64,000 bases of DNA, from contig JAQGDQ010000468.1 of assembly GCA_030141605.1 (NCBI GenBank), positions 113,545 through 177,544 on the forward strand. The letters run 5' to 3'. Shown in pieces: positions 37,990-47,637 of this stretch. The stretch comes from Tubiluchus corallicola. Its lineage: Eukaryota > Priapulida > Priapulimorpha > Priapulimorphida > Tubiluchidae. The position numbers were made by a program, and so were the translations under genes. Every line of letters starts with the position of its first letter. Within the stretch, counting starts at the first letter, position 1. The notes below the pieces were generated by a model, which was not told where the DNA came from, did no database searches, and saw only the letters and a program-made list of their open reading frames with translations.

Positions 37990-39294
37990 TTACGGCACGG
38001 AAACGCTCGCCAAAAACTCCTTAAACTCCTTAAACCTGGACGACAGTTGAACACTATGCTTCTCCCCTCTCATAAAACTTTTTAACCTCTTAGGTATCTC
38101 AACCCTCCCTTTTCCAATCGCCCCCTCAACAGTCTGGATAAACTTGGCAGGATGGGCAGTCTCGAAAAAAACACCCAAGTCTCCGGGTGTCAAATAATCT
38201 TTTAGCGCCTGAAAACCGATCGCTCCATGCGGATCAAGTATATACCCTGTACGCTCATACACACTTTTAATCGTACCCTTTATTCCCTCATCATCATACC
38301 TGCACCCCGCCACATCAGCAGCTATCAATCTGTGCTGCCCTCCATACAAATCAAGTATCCTGGCAAAATTGCTTGGGGCTCCTACATCCATAGCATTGGC
38401 AATAGTGGCTACAGACGGTGCCGGATTATACTCCCCTGTTTGCAGATACTTACACACCACGTCATTACGATTGTTGGCGGCAATAAACAACCCAACCGGT
38501 AATCCCATCTTCTTTGCCAGAAGTCCCGCTGCCAAATTCCCAAAATTACCACTTGGAACAGCTATAACCAGCCTTTTACCTTTGGCAGAACAGCGTGCAT
38601 AAGCTTCAAAATAATAAAATACCTGCGGCAAAAAACGCGCTATATTAATCGAATTTGCAGAGGTTAGTATAAGCCTTTCCCTTAGCTCACTATCAGTAAA
38701 AGCAGACTTTACCAAGCGTTGGCAATCATCAAATGTCCCATCAATTTCCAACGCTGTAATATTGCTACCGAGAGTTGTAAACTGCTTCTCCTGCATATCG
38801 CTCACCCTCCCTTTGGGATACAAAACATATACCTGCACGCCAGGAACATCTAAAAAACCATTTGCCACAGCACTCCCAGTATCCCCAGAAGTAGCCACCA
38901 GTACATTAATTACCTCGCGAGAATCCTTCATAAAGTAGCCCAGCAACCGAGCCATAAACCTCGCCCCTACATCTTTAAATGCAAGAGTAGGACCATGAAA
39001 AAGCTCCAGAGAATAAATACCCTCCTCAACATGCACCAAAGGAATATTAAAACTTAAAGCATCGTATACTATCTCCTGTAAATCACTCTCACTTACATCT
39101 GTGCCAAAAAACCTCTTCGCCACCTCAAAAGATATCTCCTGCAAAGAATAAGTACCTATCTGCCTAAAGAACACATCCGGCATTATCTCAATAACCCTAG
39201 GCATAAACAGACCCTTATCAGGTGCAAGCCCTTGCTTTACGGCAGTCATAAGATCAACCTCAGGCGTTGAATGACTGGTGCTATAATACATCAT
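37990..39294 (-). CDS. thrC: Threonine synthase
   Basis: Start taken at the ATG at 39294 (MMYYSTSHSTPEVDL); the longer reading uses a TTG. About 434 residues. The PLP lysine lies in FHGPTLAFKDVGARFMARLL. VATSGDTGSAVANGF is the phosphate-binding loop, and VPSGNFGNLAAGLLAKKMG follows. It converts O-phosphohomoserine to threonine. It ends the thrA-apgM-thrC unit, starting 5 bp after the apgM stop. The IS256 element sits just behind it and should not damage it. Confidence 0.95.
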   Translation of the reverse strand: MMYYSTSHSTPEVDLMTAVKQGLAPDKGLFMPRVIEIMPDVFFRQIGTYSLQEISFEVAKRFFGTDVSESDLQEIVYDALSFNIPLVHVEEGIYSLELFHGPTLAFKDVGARFMARLLGYFMKDSREVINVLVATSGDTGSAVANGFLDVPGVQVYVLYPKGRVSDMQEKQFTTLGSNITALEIDGTFDDCQRLVKSAFTDSELRERLILTSANSINIARFLPQVFYYFEAYARCSAKGKRLVIAVPSGNFGNLAAGLLAKKMGLPVGLFIAANNRNDVVCKYLQTGEYNPAPSVATIANAMDVGAPSNFARILDLYGGQHRLIAADVAGCRYDDEGIKGTIKSVYERTGYILDPHGAIGFQALKDYLTPGDLGVFFETAHPAKFIQTVEGAIGKGRVEIPKRLKSFMRGEKHSVQLSSRFKEFKEFLASVSVP

Positions 39295-39299
39295 GCAAT

Positions 39300-40535
39300 T
39301 CAAATATCTAACGCTGCTGAATACTTGTCAATACCCAACAACGCCTTCATAAACATGTTGCCTTCCAAAACACCGTATCCCCCCTTTTCAACAGCTTTTT
39401 CATTATACTCCTCCACCCCATCAGAAGGCTCTCCGGGACGATAAATAACAAATGGAACAGCATCGCGAGTATGCGTCTTTAACTTCCACGGCGTAGAATG
39501 ATCTGGTAACACTGCAATGGCAACAGGCTCTTCAAACTTAGCCGTCTCCTCCATTACATACTTTACTATCCGACTATCCAGGTACTCTATTGTTTTGACT
39601 TTAAGCTCAAAATCCCCTTCGTGCCCCGCCTCATCACTCGCTTCAACATGGAGGTAAACAAAATCATAGCTTCTCAAAGCATCAACTGCTGCCATAGCTT
39701 TGCCTTCATAATTGGTATCGTACAATCCAGTTGCACCATCAACCTTTATAACATTCAGAGATGCACATATACCCATTCCTTGTATTAAATCAACAGCAGA
39801 AATAACAGCTCCCTTCCCCAACCCAAACATATCGCCAAAAGGCCTCATCTTCGGTTTAATCCCCGGCGACCACGGCCATATCAGGTTTGCCTTATCCTTC
39901 AACTCATTACCCCTCGCAACATTAACAGGATGAACTTCCAACAAACCATACGACTTCTCAATCAACTCTCTAAGCAGTCCGGCTGTGCTCCGACCTTCAC
40001 TACAAATAGCCGATGGCAACACATCCCTGTATGGCGCTCCGGGCACATCATGCGGCGGAGTACACAAAATACTCTTACTACCAGCCTTTATCACCAGCAA
40101 GTGCCTGTACGACACACCCGGGTAAAACTTCACCCTATCACTCCCAAGACTTTCGTTAAGGTACGAAATCAACTCCTCCGCCTCCTTACTTGTTATATGT
40201 CCGGCAGAATGATTCTTTATATTACCCCCTTCAACACATATTAAATTGCACCTCAGCACCACATCCCCGGATTCTATACTAACCCCCATGCTTGCAGCCT
40301 CCAAAACACCTCTCCCCTCAAAAACAGACTCAACATCGTACCCAAGAATTGACATATTTGCCACCTCACTCCCCGGAGGCAACGAATCAGGCACAGTCCT
40401 TAACAAACCACACCGGCCATCTGCCGCCAGACTGTCAATACTTGGTATGTTGGCTGCCATGAGAGGGGTCTTCCACCCCTTCTCCGGTTCAGAGTGATCT
40501 GACATCCCATCTCCCAAAATAACTACATACTTCAT
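39300..40535 (-). CDS. apgM-like phosphoglycerate mutase family protein, probable homoserine kinase substitute
   Basis: Start set at the ATG at 40535 (MKYVVILGDGMSDH); the longer reading overlaps thrA. About 411 residues of the alkaline-phosphatase superfamily, archaeal-type cofactor-independent phosphoglycerate mutase branch: GDGMSDHSEP, VANMSILGYD (phospho-Ser region), PHDVPGAPYRD, LHVEASDEAGHEGD and VLPDHSTPW metal-ligand motifs. In the threonine operon of Bacteroidota this protein stands where thrB is expected. It has been annotated by comparative genomics as a functional analogue of homoserine kinase. That role is inferred from position, with no thrB seen here. Confidence 0.85.
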   Translation of the reverse strand: MKYVVILGDGMSDHSEPEKGWKTPLMAANIPSIDSLAADGRCGLLRTVPDSLPPGSEVANMSILGYDVESVFEGRGVLEAASMGVSIESGDVVLRCNLICVEGGNIKNHSAGHITSKEAEELISYLNESLGSDRVKFYPGVSYRHLLVIKAGSKSILCTPPHDVPGAPYRDVLPSAICSEGRSTAGLLRELIEKSYGLLEVHPVNVARGNELKDKANLIWPWSPGIKPKMRPFGDMFGLGKGAVISAVDLIQGMGICASLNVIKVDGATGLYDTNYEGKAMAAVDALRSYDFVYLHVEASDEAGHEGDFELKVKTIEYLDSRIVKYVMEETAKFEEPVAIAVLPDHSTPWKLKTHTRDAVPFVIYRPGEPSDGVEEYNEKAVEKGGYGVLEGNMFMKALLGIDKYSAALDI

Positions 40536-40573
40536 CTGCAAACAACTTAACATTCCTGACAGGAATAAACCCA

Positions 40574-43000
40574 TCAAATATTTGCAACCCTGATAATATC
40601 AGCAAAAACACCTGCCGCAGTAACTCCAGCACCTGCCCCATACCCCTTTATCTGCATAGGATGCTCATTATACCGCTCGCTAGTAAGAAGAACAATATTA
40701 TTGCTACCCTCCAGATCATAAAACGGATGAGTTGGAGAGACTGGACGCAGTGCAACACTGGCTTTACCACTTTCAAACTGACATATAAACCGCCACTTCT
40801 TACTCTCCTTCTCCAACTGAACACGCTGCTCCTCAAAACCCTTGTCAACCTCCGGAATTGCTTCCCAAAACTCGTCAATAGACAAATCAAAATACCTTTG
40901 AGAAACAATGGGCTCAACAACTACATCCTTCTTTTCCATTTTATATCCCGACTCACGAGCAAGAATTACCAACTTCCTCACAACATCTATGCCGCTAAGA
41001 TCAATACGTGGATCAGGCTCCGAAAACCCATTCTCCTTAGCCATCTTCACAGCATGGCTAAACGACACATCAGAACTCAGAGTGTTGAAAATAAAATTGA
41101 GGGTACCAGACAGCACCGCCTCAATTTTGATTATATGATCGCCGGAACGGCGCAAATCATTAATTGTGGAAATCAATGGCAAACCAGCCCCTACATTCGT
41201 TTCAAAAAAGAACTTTACCCCACGCCTACCTGCCAGTTCCTTCAACTGCCTATACCTCTCATACCCGGAAGAAGCAGCAACCTTATTAGCCGCAACAACA
41301 GAGACATAGCCATCCATAACTGCCGGATACTGTAACGCAACATCATCATTTGCCGTGCAATCAACAAACACAGAATTAAACATATTCAACTCCAACACCT
41401 TCTCCCTGAACACACTCATATCAGACTCAAACTCCGAATTATCCAGTGTCTCACTCAACCTGCCTATATCAAGCCCACGCCTGTCAAAAACCATCTTGCG
41501 GGAATTGGCAGCTCCAACCAATCGTAACTTCAATCGATGCTTCCTCTTCAACTTTAACTGCTGATGCTCTATCTGCTTTAATAAATCGCGCCCGACAATA
41601 CCAATACCAACAAGGAATATATTCAGCTCTATAAACGGAGAGAGAAAAAATGACTCATGAACAACGTTTAATGTTTTGCGCAGGTCACTCAACTTTACAA
41701 CCCATGAAATATTCTGCTCAGAGGCCCCCTGTGCTATCGCCACTACATTTATCCCGTTCTTGCCTATCGTTTGAAACAACTTCCCGGAAATACCAACATA
41801 ATGCTTCATCCCCTCTCCTACAATAGCCACAATAGACAAGTCATCCTCTATCGTAATGCGGTTGATATGCCCAGACCTTATCTCTCTCTCAAACTCCGTG
41901 CCTATAGCATCCTCCGCCGCACCCGTATAACTGGAATCAATAGCAAAACTGATCGAATTCTCCGATGACGCCTGGGATATAAGGATAACGTTTATACTCT
42001 CCTTCGCGAGCGCACCAAACAGCCGCATTGCTATACCAACAACCCCGATCATTCCCAGTCCCTGAACAGTAACAAGTGAAATACCGGAAATAGACGAAAT
42101 ACCCTTAATAAGCCTGTCTTTCCCCTCTGGAGATAAACTGTTAATCAATGTTCCTTTAGAATCTGGATTAAGAGTATTCTTAATATGTATCGGAATATCA
42201 CTCTGATAAACAGGCAGAACTGTTGGTGGATAGATCACCTTTGCTCCAAAATGAGACAACTCCATAGCCTCCGAATATGTGAGAAAAGGTATTGGATAAG
42301 CCTTGCTTATCACTTTGGGATCAGCAGTCATAAAACCATCAACATCAGTCCATATCTCCAGCCTCTCTGCATTTAACGCTGCTGCAAATAGTGCCGCTGT
42401 ATAATCCGAACCACCACGTCCTAAAGTAGACATAGAACCATCGGCGCATGTCGACACAAAACCCGGCACTACACCCATAACCCCTTTCAACCCCGAACAA
42501 CAGTCACGAATAAGCTCATACGTAACCGGCAAATCAACATTGGCTTTTCCATAACTATAATCCGTGCGTATCATAGCCGCGCCATCCAGCAACGGCACGC
42601 CAAGAAACCTGCTTACTATAACAGAAGACATCCGCTCCCCAAACCCCATAACCTTATCCAGCGTCTTTGGGGTCAACTCACCTATAAGCAAAATACCCTG
42701 AACTATCTTTTCCAACTCGATAAACAGAGGCTCCAGCAACTGCCTGACCTCAGCGCTATCTCTGCTGTCAAACAAACCACCTATAACATCAATATGGCGA
42801 GAACGTATCAGCGAAAACTTCACCTCCTCAGCACTATTAGATGCAGCTGCATCGGCAATACGACACAACATATCCGTAACACCCCCTAAAGCAGACACAA
42901 CAACTATAACATCCGATGACTGGCCATGCACAATATCGCCAAGTCGCCTTATATTGTCACATGAACCAACTGACGTTCCGCCAAACTTTAAAACTTTCAT
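40574..43000 (-). CDS. thrA: Bifunctional aspartokinase / homoserine dehydrogenase I
   Basis: An 808-residue fusion. The N-terminal aspartokinase has KFGGTSVGSCDNI, FGERMSSVIVSRFL and TLGRGGSDYTAALFAAALNA. Two ACT-type regulatory segments (about 310-460: LVTVQGLGMIGVVGIAMRL, IVAIVGEGMKHYVGISGKLF) suggest feedback by threonine. The homoserine dehydrogenase part starts with the nucleotide-binding FLVGIGIVGRDLL (about 465) and has NKVAASSGYERY, FFETNVGAGLPLI and VLSGTLNFIFN. It catalyses the first and third steps of threonine/methionine synthesis. It heads the thrA-apgM-thrC unit, downstream of recA in the same direction with a 120-bp gap. Confidence 0.96.
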   Translation of the reverse strand: MKVLKFGGTSVGSCDNIRRLGDIVHGQSSDVIVVVSALGGVTDMLCRIADAAASNSAEEVKFSLIRSRHIDVIGGLFDSRDSAEVRQLLEPLFIELEKIVQGILLIGELTPKTLDKVMGFGERMSSVIVSRFLGVPLLDGAAMIRTDYSYGKANVDLPVTYELIRDCCSGLKGVMGVVPGFVSTCADGSMSTLGRGGSDYTAALFAAALNAERLEIWTDVDGFMTADPKVISKAYPIPFLTYSEAMELSHFGAKVIYPPTVLPVYQSDIPIHIKNTLNPDSKGTLINSLSPEGKDRLIKGISSISGISLVTVQGLGMIGVVGIAMRLFGALAKESINVILISQASSENSISFAIDSSYTGAAEDAIGTEFEREIRSGHINRITIEDDLSIVAIVGEGMKHYVGISGKLFQTIGKNGINVVAIAQGASEQNISWVVKLSDLRKTLNVVHESFFLSPFIELNIFLVGIGIVGRDLLKQIEHQQLKLKRKHRLKLRLVGAANSRKMVFDRRGLDIGRLSETLDNSEFESDMSVFREKVLELNMFNSVFVDCTANDDVALQYPAVMDGYVSVVAANKVAASSGYERYRQLKELAGRRGVKFFFETNVGAGLPLISTINDLRRSGDHIIKIEAVLSGTLNFIFNTLSSDVSFSHAVKMAKENGFSEPDPRIDLSGIDVVRKLVILARESGYKMEKKDVVVEPIVSQRYFDLSIDEFWEAIPEVDKGFEEQRVQLEKESKKWRFICQFESGKASVALRPVSPTHPFYDLEGSNNIVLLTSERYNEHPMQIKGYGAGAGVTAAGVFADIIRVANI

Positions 43001-43120
43001 CTATATACCACGCTTATATCAAAATATAATTGACTGAAACCCCACCTTGTGCAAAGATCAAAAAAACTGAACCAGGTAACCCCCAACTCAGTAACACCAC
43101 TTATACCCCAAACAATATGG

Positions 43121-44146
43121 CTACCCCTCGGGCACAGCAGCCATAAAAGACTCCATGATCTTATCCTCAAGCTCATCAGAAAGCTCAATATTATCTTTCA
43201 AAAGAGCCTTAACACTCTCACGCCCCTGCCCCAGCTTAGTATCTCCATAGCTAAACCACGAACCGCTCTTCTTCATTATTCCAAGATCCACCCCCAAATC
43301 CACTATCTCCCCCACCTTAGAAATACCCTCTCCATACATAATATCAAACTCGGCCTTCCTAAACGGTGGCGCAAGCTTATTTTTAACCACCTTTACACGC
43401 GTATGGCTGCCGTGAACCTCATCTCCTTCCTTTAACTGTCCAGCCCTGCGTATATCAAGGCGTAGCGATGAATAGAACTTAAGCGCATTGCCACCAGTTG
43501 TTGTCTCTGGGTTCCCAAACATTACGCCAATCTTCTCACGCAACTGATTGATAAACATACAACACGTCTTGGTCTTGCTAATATTTGCCGTCAACTTCCT
43601 CAACGCCTGTGACATAAGCCGAGCCTGAAGCCCCACACGTGCATCTCCCATATCCCCCTCTATCTCAGCCTTGGGAGTCAACGCAGCAACAGAATCAATA
43701 ACTATAATATCAACCGCTCCCGAACGTATCAAATTATCAACAATCTCCAAAGCCTGCTCACCATTATCAGGCTGGGAAATAAGCAGCTCATCCGTATTCA
43801 CGCCAAGCTTCCTGGCATAAAACGGTTCAAAAGCATGCTCCGCATCAACAATCGCAGCAATACCCCCCTGCCTCTGAGCCTCAGCTATCGCATGAATAGC
43901 AAGCGTGGTCTTACCTGAAGACTCCGGCCCGTAAATCTCAACAATACGTCCTTTGGGATATCCTCCCACACCCAAAGCCATATTCAGAGAAATGGAACCC
44001 GACGGAATAGACGGTACATCAACAGTAGCACCATCACCCATCCTCATAATAGAACCCTTACCATAGCTCTTCTCAATCTTGTCCATCGTTAGCTGAAGGG
44101 CCTTCAGCTTTTCCTTATTAACCTTTTGTTGTTCCTCTTTTGACAT
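43121..44146 (-). CDS. recA: DNA recombinase RecA
   Basis: A 341-residue protein with the complete RecA core: Walker [20 protein letters not shown], Walker [13 protein letters not shown], the L1/L2 loops with [20 protein letters not shown] and [20 protein letters not shown], and a C-terminal domain with [18 protein letters not shown]. It forms the filament for homologous recombination and SOS induction. It is 27 bp from bcp upstream and probably cotranscribed. No LexA box was searched for reliably. Confidence 0.98.
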   Translation of the reverse strand: MSKEEQQKVNKEKLKALQLTMDKIEKSYGKGSIMRMGDGATVDVPSIPSGSISLNMALGVGGYPKGRIVEIYGPESSGKTTLAIHAIAEAQRQGGIAAIVDAEHAFEPFYARKLGVNTDELLISQPDNGEQALEIVDNLIRSGAVDIIVIDSVAALTPKAEIEGDMGDARVGLQARLMSQALRKLTANISKTKTCCMFINQLREKIGVMFGNPETTTGGNALKFYSSLRLDIRRAGQLKEGDEVHGSHTRVKVVKNKLAPPFRKAEFDIMYGEGISKVGEIVDLGVDLGIMKKSGSWFSYGDTKLGQGRESVKALLKDNIELSDELEDKIMESFMAAVPEG

Positions 44147-44173
44147 ATCCTCTTTACATTATAAAAAATTAAA

Positions 44174-44641
44174 TCACCGGTCAAACTTATACGCCTTTGC
44201 AATCTGATCCGTATGCTCCTTGGTCTTAACTCTATTGAATACTCTCTCTATAACTCCGGTCTCATCAATCACATAAGTCTTCCTCAAAACTCCGACATAA
44301 CTCTTGCCATAAAGCTTCTTCTCCCCCCACGCCCCAAAATCCCGCAATACCTTCCTGTCAACATCCGCAATAAGGCTAAACCTGAGGCCATACTTATCTA
44401 TAAAACCCTGATGTGAAGCTTCACTATCGGGACTCACACCCAGCACTTCAAAACCTTCGGATAGCCAATAATCATAATTATCATTAAGGTCACATGCCTC
44501 CGCCGTACAACCTGGAGTATTATCCTTAGGATAAAAATAAAGAATAAGCTTTTTCCCCTTAAAATCACTCAGGGAAACAACATCTCCATTTTGATTTACA
44601 CCCTCAAAATAAGGCGCTTTATCTCCAACCTTTAACTCCAT
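44174..44641 (-). CDS. bcp: Thioredoxin-dependent thiol peroxidase (Bcp/PrxQ)
   Basis: Start taken at the ATG at 44641 (MELKVGDKAPYFEG). 155 residues of thioredoxin fold: LILYFYPKDNTPGCTAEACD has the peroxidatic Cys and a resolving Cys five residues later, the PrxQ pattern. YGVLRKTYVIDETG-like strands follow. It reduces hydroperoxides with thioredoxin in the cytoplasm. First gene of the bcp-recA pair. Confidence 0.95.
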   Translation of the reverse strand: MELKVGDKAPYFEGVNQNGDVVSLSDFKGKKLILYFYPKDNTPGCTAEACDLNDNYDYWLSEGFEVLGVSPDSEASHQGFIDKYGLRFSLIADVDRKVLRDFGAWGEKKLYGKSYVGVLRKTYVIDETGVIERVFNRVKTKEHTDQIAKAYKFDR

Positions 44642-44799
44642 TAGCACAAATTGAAATGATTCTTACTTACAAATATAACTGAAAAATACATTTATACCAC
44701 CCTCTACTATGTTTAACCATCAACACAAATTAACCATCAATACAAGCTCGTAAAACGACCGTTTCCCCACAACTCTATCTCATCACCACACTGCTCACC

Positions 44800-44935
44800 T
44801 CAAGACCTTTCCAAAATGGGGAAGCCTGACTCAGAGCGAATAACGACTCGAGAAAAGCCGCATCTTACTAACTGAAATAAGGACTTTGACGAAAATACTA
44901 TATTAATAAAAAGGTGAACTTTGCAAAAATCTCAC
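44800..44935 (+). repeat. Dispersed intergenic repeat, copy M5
   Basis: The left end is CAAGACCTTTCCAAAATGG and the right end AAAAAGGTGAACTTTGCAAA then AATCTCA. The TTTG of its right end is 20 nt from a TAAATTTG motif, giving a complete Bacteroidota promoter pair in front of the biotin leader. Confidence 0.8.
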
Positions 44936-44951
44936 TTTATTGATAAATTTG
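44920..44951 (+). promoter_or_regulatory. Candidate promoter for the biotin leader/operon
   Basis: The -33 element TTTG is at 44920-44923, inside the end of repeat M5. The -7 element TAAATTTG is at 44944-44951, with 20 nt between them. This fits the Bacteroidota sigma-ABfr consensus TTTG-N19-21-TAnnTTTG. The predicted start of transcription is about 44957, some 400 nt before bioB. Confidence 0.65.
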
Positions 44952-44958
44952 TAGGCCT

Positions 44959-45357
44959 ATGGCCTGCAACAAAACATACATACCCGACCATACCTGCATA
45001 ACCTTCTCCCGGTGGAGCAGAAAAGGGTACGCTGTATTTGCAGGGCTGGGGAAACAGATACGCATAGGGGTACTCAAAATCGAACTACTGCTACCCTCGC
45101 TAATAAAACAAGAAACAAACATTATAGCTGAAACTTTTTCGGATATGGTACCCCCCGACACAGACAAAGAAGAAGGCAGCTTTGCAGAAAACCTTTACGC
45201 CGTACCTTATCTCCTTATAACTCAAACCAGGAACACAGCATCCGCTAAAAACAGGCTGTCATTTAAACTCAACACACTATACAATAAGGCTTCTTTCTCT
45301 ACAGGATCAATATCCGTGAAAAAGAAGCCTCTGTTTTTTTACACAAATAAACATTAA
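44959..45357 (+). CDS. Small leader-type protein of unknown function upstream of bioB
   Basis: 132 codons starting just after the predicted promoter. The N-terminus has CITFSRWSRKGYAVFAGLGK followed by IRIGVLKIELL. I recall very similar 'RWSRKGYAVFASLGK.. IG.LS' segments in short Bacteroidales proteins and at the N-termini of some TonB-dependent receptors, but cannot confirm it here. The rest (TDKEEGSFAENLYAVPYLLI) shows no domain. The last 20 codons or so overlap a strong terminator-like hairpin, and the stop is 5 bp before bioB. It could be a real small protein or a regulatory leader. Function unknown. Confidence 0.5.
   Translation: MACNKTYIPDHTCITFSRWSRKGYAVFAGLGKQIRIGVLKIELLLPSLIKQETNIIAETFSDMVPPDTDKEEGSFAENLYAVPYLLITQTRNTASAKNRLSFKLNTLYNKASFSTGSISVKKKPLFFYTNKH
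45287..45338 (+). terminator. Terminator/attenuator hairpin just before bioB
   Basis: aggcttcttt (45287-45296) pairs perfectly with aaagaagcct (45321-45330). The loop contains an inner GGAT/ATCC stem. A run of seven T follows (45334-45340). It lies 25 bp before bioB and inside the 3' end of the leader ORF, so it may act as an attenuator for the biotin operon. Confidence 0.7.
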
Positions 45358-45362
45358 CTTCT

Positions 45363-46346
45363 ATGGACACAAAAAAAATAGAAACAATAAAAAACCAAGT
45401 GCTCAAAGGGCATGTAGTTACAGAAGCGGAGGCTCTTGCCTTGTCAGGAAGTGCTGATAAAGAAACTCTCTACAACTGTGCTAACGAAATAAGGAAACAC
45501 TTCTGTGGCGACTACTTCGACCTCTGCTCCATCACAAATGCCAAGTCGGGGAAATGCTCCGAAGACTGTAAATGGTGTTCACAATCGGCGCACCACAACA
45601 GCAAAATAGAGATTTACGACACCATAGAAAAAAAGGTGGCTATCAACCAAGCACGACTAAACAGCAAAAAGGGGGTGAAGCGACACTCACTCGTAACAAG
45701 TGGCCGCCAGTTGGACGACAAACAGGTCAAACACATGGCATCTATCCTTAAAGAAATACGTGAAAACTGCAACATAGATACCTGTGCCTCAATGGGACTG
45801 CTCAACCTGGAACAGCTAAAAGAGCTTAAAAAAGCGGGAATATCACACTACCACTGTAACCTGGAAACAGCACCGTCATTCTTCCATAAACTCTGTACCA
45901 CGCATACCATAGATGAGAAAATCGCATCCATACGGTGGGCACAAGAAGCAGGGCTGAAAATATGTTCCGGAGGAATAATAGGAATGGGAGAAAGTGAACA
46001 ACAACGCATTGAGCTCGCACTTACCCTGCGTAGCCTGAAAATCAAATCTATACCTATAAACATACTCAACCCCATAGAAGGGACACCAATGGAGGGGAGT
46101 GCACCTCTCTCCGATGAAGAAATACTGACAACAATAGCACTATTCCGATTTATAAACCCAGATGCATACCTACGCCTTGCAGGAGGGCGTATAAAAATTA
46201 AACATATCGAAGAAAAGGCACTACAAACAGGAATAAACGCTTCAATCACAGGAGACCTGCTCACCACAACAGGATCCTCAACCTCTGAAGACATAACAAA
46301 CTTTACCAAAGCAGGGTACCAGTTTGAAAAACTGAAAAATGACTGA
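45363..46346 (+). CDS. bioB: Biotin synthase
   Basis: A 327-residue radical SAM enzyme. The cluster motif is [11 protein letters not shown] (Cx3Cx2C), preceded by [10 protein letters not shown]. Further motifs are [32 protein letters not shown] and [13 protein letters not shown]. It inserts sulfur into dethiobiotin. First gene of bioB-A-F-G-C-D on the plus strand; its stop overlaps the bioA start by 8 bp, so translation is coupled. Confidence 0.97.
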   Translation: MDTKKIETIKNQVLKGHVVTEAEALALSGSADKETLYNCANEIRKHFCGDYFDLCSITNAKSGKCSEDCKWCSQSAHHNSKIEIYDTIEKKVAINQARLNSKKGVKRHSLVTSGRQLDDKQVKHMASILKEIRENCNIDTCASMGLLNLEQLKELKKAGISHYHCNLETAPSFFHKLCTTHTIDEKIASIRWAQEAGLKICSGGIIGMGESEQQRIELALTLRSLKIKSIPINILNPIEGTPMEGSAPLSDEEILTTIALFRFINPDAYLRLAGGRIKIKHIEEKALQTGINASITGDLLTTTGSSTSEDITNFTKAGYQFEKLKND

Positions 46347-47637
46347 ACAGGAACTGATAAAAACAGATAGGGAGCACCTATGGCACCCCTACTCATCCAC
46401 AACCAGCCCCCTGCCGTGCTATGCGGTAAAACGAGCTGAAGGATCAATAATTGAGCTTATGGATGGCACACGTCTGGTAGACGGGATGTCGTCATGGTGG
46501 GCTGCCATACACGGATACAACCACCCCGGATTGAACAATGCGGTAAAAAAACAACTCGACAAAATGTCTCACATAATGTTCGGCGGGCTGACACATGAAC
46601 CGGCAGCAAAACTGGCAAAACTACTTGTAGACATAACCCCCGCTCCGCTACAAAAAATATTCCTCTGCGACTCTGGATCCGTCGCTGTGGAAGTAGCTAT
46701 GAAAATAGCTATCCAATACTGGCATAGCAGGGGAAAACACGATAAAAACAAACTTATAACCGTACGATCTGGATACCATGGCGACACATGGCACGCTATG
46801 TCGGTATGCGACCCCATCACAGGAATGCACTCCATATTTGGGAAAAACCTGCCAGCACAACACTTTGCCCCAGCACCGAGGTGCCGCTTTCACGACAAAT
46901 GGGACGAAAAAGACTTTGCAGCAATAGAAAAACTTATCCGGCAAAAACACCCGCAAACAGCAGCCGTTATAATTGAACCAGTTGTACAGGGAGCAGGGGG
47001 CATGCGCTTCTACCATCCGCAATACCTTAAAGAACTCAGAAGAGTATGCAACGAAACGGGGCTACTCCTTATCTTCGATGAAATAGCTACCGGGTTCGGG
47101 CGCACCGGCAAGCTATTCGCATGCGAACACGCAGGCATATCCCCAGACATCATCTGCCTGGGGAAAGCAATTACAGGAGGATACATAAGCCTTGCCGCCA
47201 CTATGGCAACAAACGACATAGCCGAAACTATCGGAAGCGGAGAGCCCGGAGTATTTATGCATGGCCCCACATTTATGGGGAACCCGCTTGCCTGTGCCAT
47301 CGCAACTAAAAGTATTCAAACACTCCTTGAATATGACAACAACAAAGTGAGTAACATCGAAACACAACTACTGGAAAAACTCAAACCCGCAAAACAATTC
47401 GAAAACGTAGCGGATGTCCGTGTACTAGGAGCCATTGGAGTTATAGAAATGAAAAAAAATATAAACCTACCCATAATACAAAAAATGCTCGTACAAGAAG
47501 GGATATGGATCCGCCCATTTGGCAAACTGGTTTACACCATGCCGCCTTACATTATCACACCGGAAGAACTAAACAAACTAACCGACGGAATACTCAGAAC
47601 CATAAAAAACTACCCCCGTTATGCACAAGCAGGTTGA
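46339..47637 (+). CDS. bioA: Adenosylmethionine-8-amino-7-oxononanoate aminotransferase
   Basis: A 432-residue class III aminotransferase. It starts [16 protein letters not shown], the BioA substrate-site motif. [50 protein letters not shown] and the PLP lysine in [19 protein letters not shown] follow. It makes 7,8-diaminononanoate using SAM as amino donor. It overlaps bioB and bioF at its two ends (8 and 17 bp). Confidence 0.97.
   Translation: MTEQELIKTDREHLWHPYSSTTSPLPCYAVKRAEGSIIELMDGTRLVDGMSSWWAAIHGYNHPGLNNAVKKQLDKMSHIMFGGLTHEPAAKLAKLLVDITPAPLQKIFLCDSGSVAVEVAMKIAIQYWHSRGKHDKNKLITVRSGYHGDTWHAMSVCDPITGMHSIFGKNLPAQHFAPAPRCRFHDKWDEKDFAAIEKLIRQKHPQTAAVIIEPVVQGAGGMRFYHPQYLKELRRVCNETGLLLIFDEIATGFGRTGKLFACEHAGISPDIICLGKAITGGYISLAATMATNDIAETIGSGEPGVFMHGPTFMGNPLACAIATKSIQTLLEYDNNKVSNIETQLLEKLKPAKQFENVADVRVLGAIGVIEMKKNINLPIIQKMLVQEGIWIRPFGKLVYTMPPYIITPEELNKLTDGILRTIKNYPRYAQAG

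Noticed and set aside
43049-43435. 128-codon plus-strand frame opposite the end of recA
   Set aside because: It lies mostly on the antisense of recA, and recA has full family motifs.
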